Shown piece by piece: positions 5,636-8,740 of a DNA stretch of 8,740 bases. Under the pieces are notes generated by a model. It made no database searches, had not been told where the DNA came from, and saw only the letters and a program-made list of their open reading frames with translations. Source of the stretch: a bacterium (GTDB lineage Bacteria > Patescibacteriota > Gracilibacteria > UM-FILTER-43-11); NCBI GenBank assembly GCA_030426875.1, contig JAUHXI010000049.1:1-8740 (forward strand), read 5' to 3'. Every line of letters starts with the position of its first letter. Position 1 is the first letter of the stretch. Made by a program: the position numbers and the translations under genes.

Positions 5636-6214
5636 ATGATCGACACTCTCAAAGAAAAAGTAAACCGTATCCGCGCCTTCTACAAACAAAATAAAATCAT
5701 GCCCACCTATGATGAAATTTGTTTGCTTTTTGGCTTCAAGTCTAAAAATGCTGCTTTCAAACTCATCAATAAAATGGTGGATGAACATTTTGTTGAAAAA
5801 ATGGACAAGGGTCGGCTTCGTCCTGGCCCACATTTTCTCGGCTTACCTCTATTCAATAGTGTTCAAGCAGGAATGCCCACGGCTGAAGAAGAAACCCTTT
5901 TAGATCATGTGGATTTGAACGATTTTTTGGTGAGTCGACCCGAAAAAACCTGCCTCATCAATGTGCGAGGGGATAGTATGATTGATGCAGGAATTCATGA
6001 AGGCGACAAGGTGATCGTAGAAACTGAAGCTCGCGTAAATGTTGGTAATATTGTGGTGGCCATCGTGGATGGTGACTATACCGTTAAATACTTCGACAAA
6101 ACCAAGGCAGGCAAAATTGTTCTACAACCTGGCAATCCACATTACAGTACCATTATCCCCGAAAGAGAATTGAGAATTTTTGGGAAGGTGATTGGTGTGA
6201 TTCGAAAGATGTAA
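5636..6214 (+). CDS. lexA: LexA-type transcriptional repressor (S24 autoprotease)
   Basis: This 192-residue protein has LexA layout. Residues ~1-62 form a winged helix-turn-helix with MPTYDEICLLFGFKSKNAAFKLINKM, where SKNAA resembles the SPNAA recognition helix of E. coli LexA. The C-terminal half is the S24 peptidase domain. It shows the self-cleavage bond Ala78-Gly79 in SVQAGMP, the catalytic Ser114 in RGDSM, and the general-base Lys151 in YTVKYFD. The Ser-to-Lys spacing of 37 equals that of E. coli LexA. RecA-stimulated self-cleavage and SOS derepression are therefore expected. No GAAC-N4-GTTC or CTGT-N8-ACAG site lies directly upstream, unusual for an autoregulated lexA. The nearest operator is 0.8 kb upstream. 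A LexA-like S24 repressor with a private regulon is the alternative. Confidence 0.88.
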   Translation: MIDTLKEKVNRIRAFYKQNKIMPTYDEICLLFGFKSKNAAFKLINKMVDEHFVEKMDKGRLRPGPHFLGLPLFNSVQAGMPTAEEETLLDHVDLNDFLVSRPEKTCLINVRGDSMIDAGIHEGDKVIVETEARVNVGNIVVAIVDGDYTVKYFDKTKAGKIVLQPGNPHYSTIIPERELRIFGKVIGVIRKM

Positions 6215-6221
6215 ATTGTGT

Positions 6222-6250
6222 TTTGAATAATTTGGTTTCATTCAAATTTT
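6222..6250 (+). terminator. Weak terminator-like hairpin after lexA
   Basis: TTTGAAT and ATTCAAA pair across an 11-nt loop and are followed by TTTT. The stem is AT-rich, so it would be a weak intrinsic terminator at best. Confidence 0.3.
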
Positions 6251-6309
6251 ACGATAAAGTTGTTTAGCTTTATTAAAGAAATATTTAACCTATTTTTTAA
6301 ACTATGCCA

Positions 6310-6338
6310 TTGATACTTTTCCATTAATTATTTAAAAT
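6310..6338 (+). promoter_or_regulatory. recQ promoter (-35 and -10)
   Basis: TTGATA (6310-6315) and TAAAAT (6333-6338) are separated by exactly 17 bp, and each differs from consensus at one position. The predicted start near 6345 gives a leader of about 33 nt. No copy of the GAAC-N4-GTTC operator overlaps it, so SOS control of recQ is not supported. Confidence 0.65.
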
Positions 6339-6377
6339 AGCATCTCACCTGAACTTTAGAAAATAAGTTGAATTTAA

Positions 6378-8249
6378 ATGAAGGAGTTACTCAAAAAATA
6401 CTTTGGTTACGATGAATTTCGCCCGCTGCAAGAGCAAATCATAAACAGTGTCATTGCTGGTAGGGACACCTTCGTCCTCATGCCAACTGGAGGAGGGAAG
6501 TCTCTCTGCTACCAACTTCCCGCCCTATATTTTGAAGGGGTTACTTTAGTGGTCTCACCTCTCATTGCCCTGATGAAGGATCAGGTAGATGGCTTGAGGG
6601 TGAATGGAATTTCTGCTGCTTTCATCAACTCATCACTCAGTCACAATGAGATTGGAGCCATAGAAAGCCAGGCTCTTTCTGGTGAGTTGAAGATCCTTTA
6701 CATTGCCCCTGAGCGTTTGGCAAATGATTTTTTTAAATCTTTTCTCCAGCAACTTAATGTCAGCTTGATTGCCATTGATGAAGCGCATTGTATCTCAGCT
6801 TGGGGTCATGATTTTAGGCCTGAATATCGGAACCTAAAGCATCTGCGCAATCTTATTCCAAACACGCCCATCATCGCTCTTACCGCCACTGCTACTGATA
6901 GAGTCGCCTACGATATTCTGACTGAGCTTCAGCTCAAGAACTCAAAAAATTATAAAGCTAGTTTTGATCGAAGTAACCTAAATTTCATCATCCTTCGAAA
7001 GAAAAATACTTTTGAAAAAATCACTTATTATTTAGATAAAAATGAGAATGAGTCATGCATCATTTACTGCTTCTCCCGAAAAGACACAGAGCGTCTGGCA
7101 GAAAAATTAAAGGCTAATGGCTACAATGCACTCCCTTATCATGCAGGTTTGAATGCGGAGGAGAGAAAGTTGACACAAGAGCGGTTCATCAATGACGACA
7201 TTCAAATCATCACTGCCACTATCGCTTTTGGCATGGGGATTGATAAGTCAAACGTGCGACTCATCATTCATCACACTTTTCCAAAATCCATGGAAGGTTA
7301 CTATCAAGAAGTCGGTCGTGCTGGTCGTGACGGGTTATCTAGCGATTGTGTCATGCTCTTTGGAAAACAAGACTGGTGGAGCCATAAATATTTTGCTGAC
7401 ATGATTCAAGATCCAATTCTTAAAAGCTCCACTGAACAAAAAATCAATGAAGTCATGAATTTTGCTCAACGACAATCATGCCGCAGGCAGTACATTCTTG
7501 CTTATTTTGGGGAAACTTATGAAAAAGAGAATTGTGAATCGTGTGACATTTGTCTGAATTTGAACATTGAGTCTAAGTTGAGCCAAACATTTGAAAAAAA
7601 GAAGAAGCAGTTAGCCAAAGCTGCAGTCGAATTCGATTCGATCTTATTCGAGGATCTAAGGGTCCTTAGAAAGCAATTAGCCACTGAGAATAACGTACCC
7701 CCCTACGTGATTTTTGGAGACCGATCCTTACAAGAAATGGCCTATTATTATCCCATGACTCGTGAAAATCTCTTAGAAATCAATGGGGTAGGAGACATGA
7801 AATTTGAAAAATTTGGAGAGGTATTTATGGAAATCATTAAGAAGCACTGCCTTCAGAATAACCTTGAAAGCAAGCCCATTCCAAAAAAAATCAAAAAACC
7901 ATCCAGTTCCAATACCTCTGGTACAAGAAAAAAAGGAGAAAAATATCAAATCACTCTACGAATGCTAAAGTCCAAGTCTCCTCTTTCCGAAATTGCAAAT
8001 TGTCACGGGGTCAAGATTGGAACCGTCATTCGGCACATTGAAAAGTTAATCCCAGATCATTCTGATTTAGACCTAGAATATCTCAGACCTTCTCAAGATA
8101 TTTATGACTCAGTAAGTCGTGAATTAATGGAATCAGAAGACGGGAGGATGAGACCAATCTTTGAAAAATTCAATGAAGAAATCTCCTACGAACAAATCAG
8201 ACTGGTCCGCCTATTTAATTCAAATAGGAGGCTCACTATCGACCATTAG
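6378..8249 (+). CDS. recQ: RecQ-family ATP-dependent DNA helicase
   Basis: This 623-residue protein is a 3'-to-5' superfamily 2 helicase acting in recombination and replication-fork repair. Visible motifs are FRPLQEQ (14-20, adenine contact), Walker A TGGGKS (37-42), DEAH (134-137) with the aromatic-rich loop SAWGHDFRPEYR (140-151), TAT (169-172), and motif VI QEVGRAGRDG (310-319). The zinc site is C368, C386, C389 and C392. An HRDC domain follows at ~417-490 (LRVLRKQLA, PPYVIFGDRSL, LEINGVGDMKFEKFG). Only ~25 residues separate the last zinc Cys from HRDC, against ~130 in E. coli RecQ, so the RQC winged helix seems absent. After a Lys/Ser-rich linker (~498-520), residues ~521-615 look like the HTH_40 domain (LKSKSPLSEIANCHGVKIGTVIRHIEKL). 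The ATG at 6378 gives a normal N-terminus and lacks a Shine-Dalgarno sequence. Confidence 0.95.
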   Translation: MKELLKKYFGYDEFRPLQEQIINSVIAGRDTFVLMPTGGGKSLCYQLPALYFEGVTLVVSPLIALMKDQVDGLRVNGISAAFINSSLSHNEIGAIESQALSGELKILYIAPERLANDFFKSFLQQLNVSLIAIDEAHCISAWGHDFRPEYRNLKHLRNLIPNTPIIALTATATDRVAYDILTELQLKNSKNYKASFDRSNLNFIILRKKNTFEKITYYLDKNENESCIIYCFSRKDTERLAEKLKANGYNALPYHAGLNAEERKLTQERFINDDIQIITATIAFGMGIDKSNVRLIIHHTFPKSMEGYYQEVGRAGRDGLSSDCVMLFGKQDWWSHKYFADMIQDPILKSSTEQKINEVMNFAQRQSCRRQYILAYFGETYEKENCESCDICLNLNIESKLSQTFEKKKKQLAKAAVEFDSILFEDLRVLRKQLATENNVPPYVIFGDRSLQEMAYYYPMTRENLLEINGVGDMKFEKFGEVFMEIIKKHCLQNNLESKPIPKKIKKPSSSNTSGTRKKGEKYQITLRMLKSKSPLSEIANCHGVKIGTVIRHIEKLIPDHSDLDLEYLRPSQDIYDSVSRELMESEDGRMRPIFEKFNEEISYEQIRLVRLFNSNRRLTIDH

Positions 8250-8255
8250 ACAAGG

Positions 8256-8270
8256 CGCGATTAATCCGCG
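8256..8270. other. Imperfect dyad between converging genes
   Basis: CGC-GATTAATC-C-GCG is a palindrome interrupted by one extra C in the 27-bp gap between two converging genes. It has no T-run on either side and almost no loop, so a terminator role is only a guess from position. Confidence 0.2.
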
Positions 8271-8276
8271 TCTCTA

Positions 8277-8740
8277 CTAGATTAATGGCTCTTCAAATGG
8301 CTGCTCCTCATCTGGTGCCATGTTCTCCTCACTAAAATCTCCCGCCTCATCCCACTTGGTTAACAGCTTTTCTACATTGGCCTTAGAGGTACAGTAGGCA
8401 GCCCGAGAATGATTAATGATTTCTCGAGTGTGATCATTTTCAATCACTGGAGCATCTAGGGTTCGACCAGAGAATGCCTCTCGAATCTCCCCATTCACCG
8501 ACATCTTTGTATAAAATTCTCGAACACCCAGGTTGATAATGTCTCGCTCTTTAAAGGTTGGCTCATATTCATTCGCCAAAATTCCTGCATCATCAGAGCC
8601 TACACGGAAGCTGACAATGGAACCCACATTACCAAAAACAGTTTTCTGAACCACAGGTAAAAGTTGGCCCATGTATTGGTGGGCAATGGTCAAATCCAAA
8701 CGGTATTTACGCGCTTCGGACAAAATTTCAGAAAAGGTGT
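8277..8740 (-). CDS. HerA/VirD4-like ATPase, C-terminal fragment (5' end outside window)
   Basis: The frame runs in from the right edge on the minus strand, so 153 residues of the C-terminus are visible, starting TFSEILSEARKYRLDL. A TTG at 8723 could be taken as a start, but the frame continues upstream without a stop. Segments ILSEARKYRL, LTIAHQYMGQL and VFGNVGSIVSFRVGSDDA match the end of the RecA-like fold of VirD4/TraG/HerA-type DNA-pumping ATPases, the first lying just after the Walker B region. The Walker A and B motifs themselves are outside. The last ~35 residues are acidic (DEAGDFSEEN, DEEQPFEEP), a likely disordered tail. Such ATPases occur next to type IV secretion or pilus genes, but no partner gene is in view. 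A conjugative or a housekeeping DNA-translocation role cannot be separated here. Confidence 0.8.
   Translation of the reverse strand, partial: TFSEILSEARKYRLDLTIAHQYMGQLLPVVQKTVFGNVGSIVSFRVGSDDAGILANEYEPTFKERDIINLGVREFYTKMSVNGEIREAFSGRTLDAPVIENDHTREIINHSRAAYCTSKANVEKLLTKWDEAGDFSEENMAPDEEQPFEEPLI

Noticed and set aside
8721..8723. TTG as the start of the right-edge minus-strand gene
   Set aside because: The frame stays open to the edge and the residues before it (TFSEI) fit the family, so this is a fragment.
2..8740. Genetic code with TGA as glycine
   Set aside because: All long genes are intact with ordinary glycine codons and no internal TGA, so the standard code fits.

Overview
The window is most like a chromosome segment from a Candidate Phyla Radiation (Patescibacteria) bacterium, with Peregrinibacteria or a relative as my best guess. 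This rests on three things. First, two tandem large Cys-rich proteins carry segments that I associate with such genomes. Second, the right edge has the C-terminus of a HerA/VirD4-type ATPase of a kind common there. Third, none of the seven visible start codons has a Shine-Dalgarno sequence, and at least one promoter sits so close to its ATG that the mRNA should be leaderless. The standard genetic code fits. The phylum is inference and was not tested.

Left part (1-3300): two paralogous Cys-rich proteins lie head to tail, the first cut by the window edge. Each is followed by the same ~70-bp element, a small C/G-rich hairpin plus a long perfect palindrome. The two palindromes differ by one compensatory base pair. 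The proteins combine zinc-finger-like ends with a Cys ladder of 18-residue period, and their function is unknown.

Middle left (3303-4727): pyrE (orotate phosphoribosyltransferase) is on the minus strand, divergent from a TauE/SafE-type membrane exporter, with back-to-back promoters in a 72-bp gap.

Middle (4780-6214): this is the most interesting part. A promoter (TTGCAA, 17 bp, TATCAT) has a perfect inverted repeat, GAAC-N4-GTTC, in its spacer. That matches the Gram-positive type LexA (SOS) operator. It precedes a 69-residue basic one-span membrane protein and a 27-residue one-span membrane microprotein. Next come a four-helix-bundle (S23/IVP-type) gene flanked by AT-rich direct repeats, and then a LexA-type S24 repressor with its autocleavage site and Ser/Lys dyad intact. 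I read this as a candidate SOS island with undescribed small membrane effectors, like SidA, YneA or TisB in architecture but not in sequence. A caveat is that the LexA recognition helix looks more like the E. coli type, so the match between operator and repressor is unproven.

Right part (6310-8740): recQ has a good sigma70-type promoter. It encodes a RecQ helicase that keeps the zinc site and HRDC domain, seems to lack the RQC winged helix, and ends in an HTH_40-like domain. It converges on the C-terminal fragment of a HerA/VirD4-like ATPase. LexA and RecQ together give the right half a DNA-damage theme.
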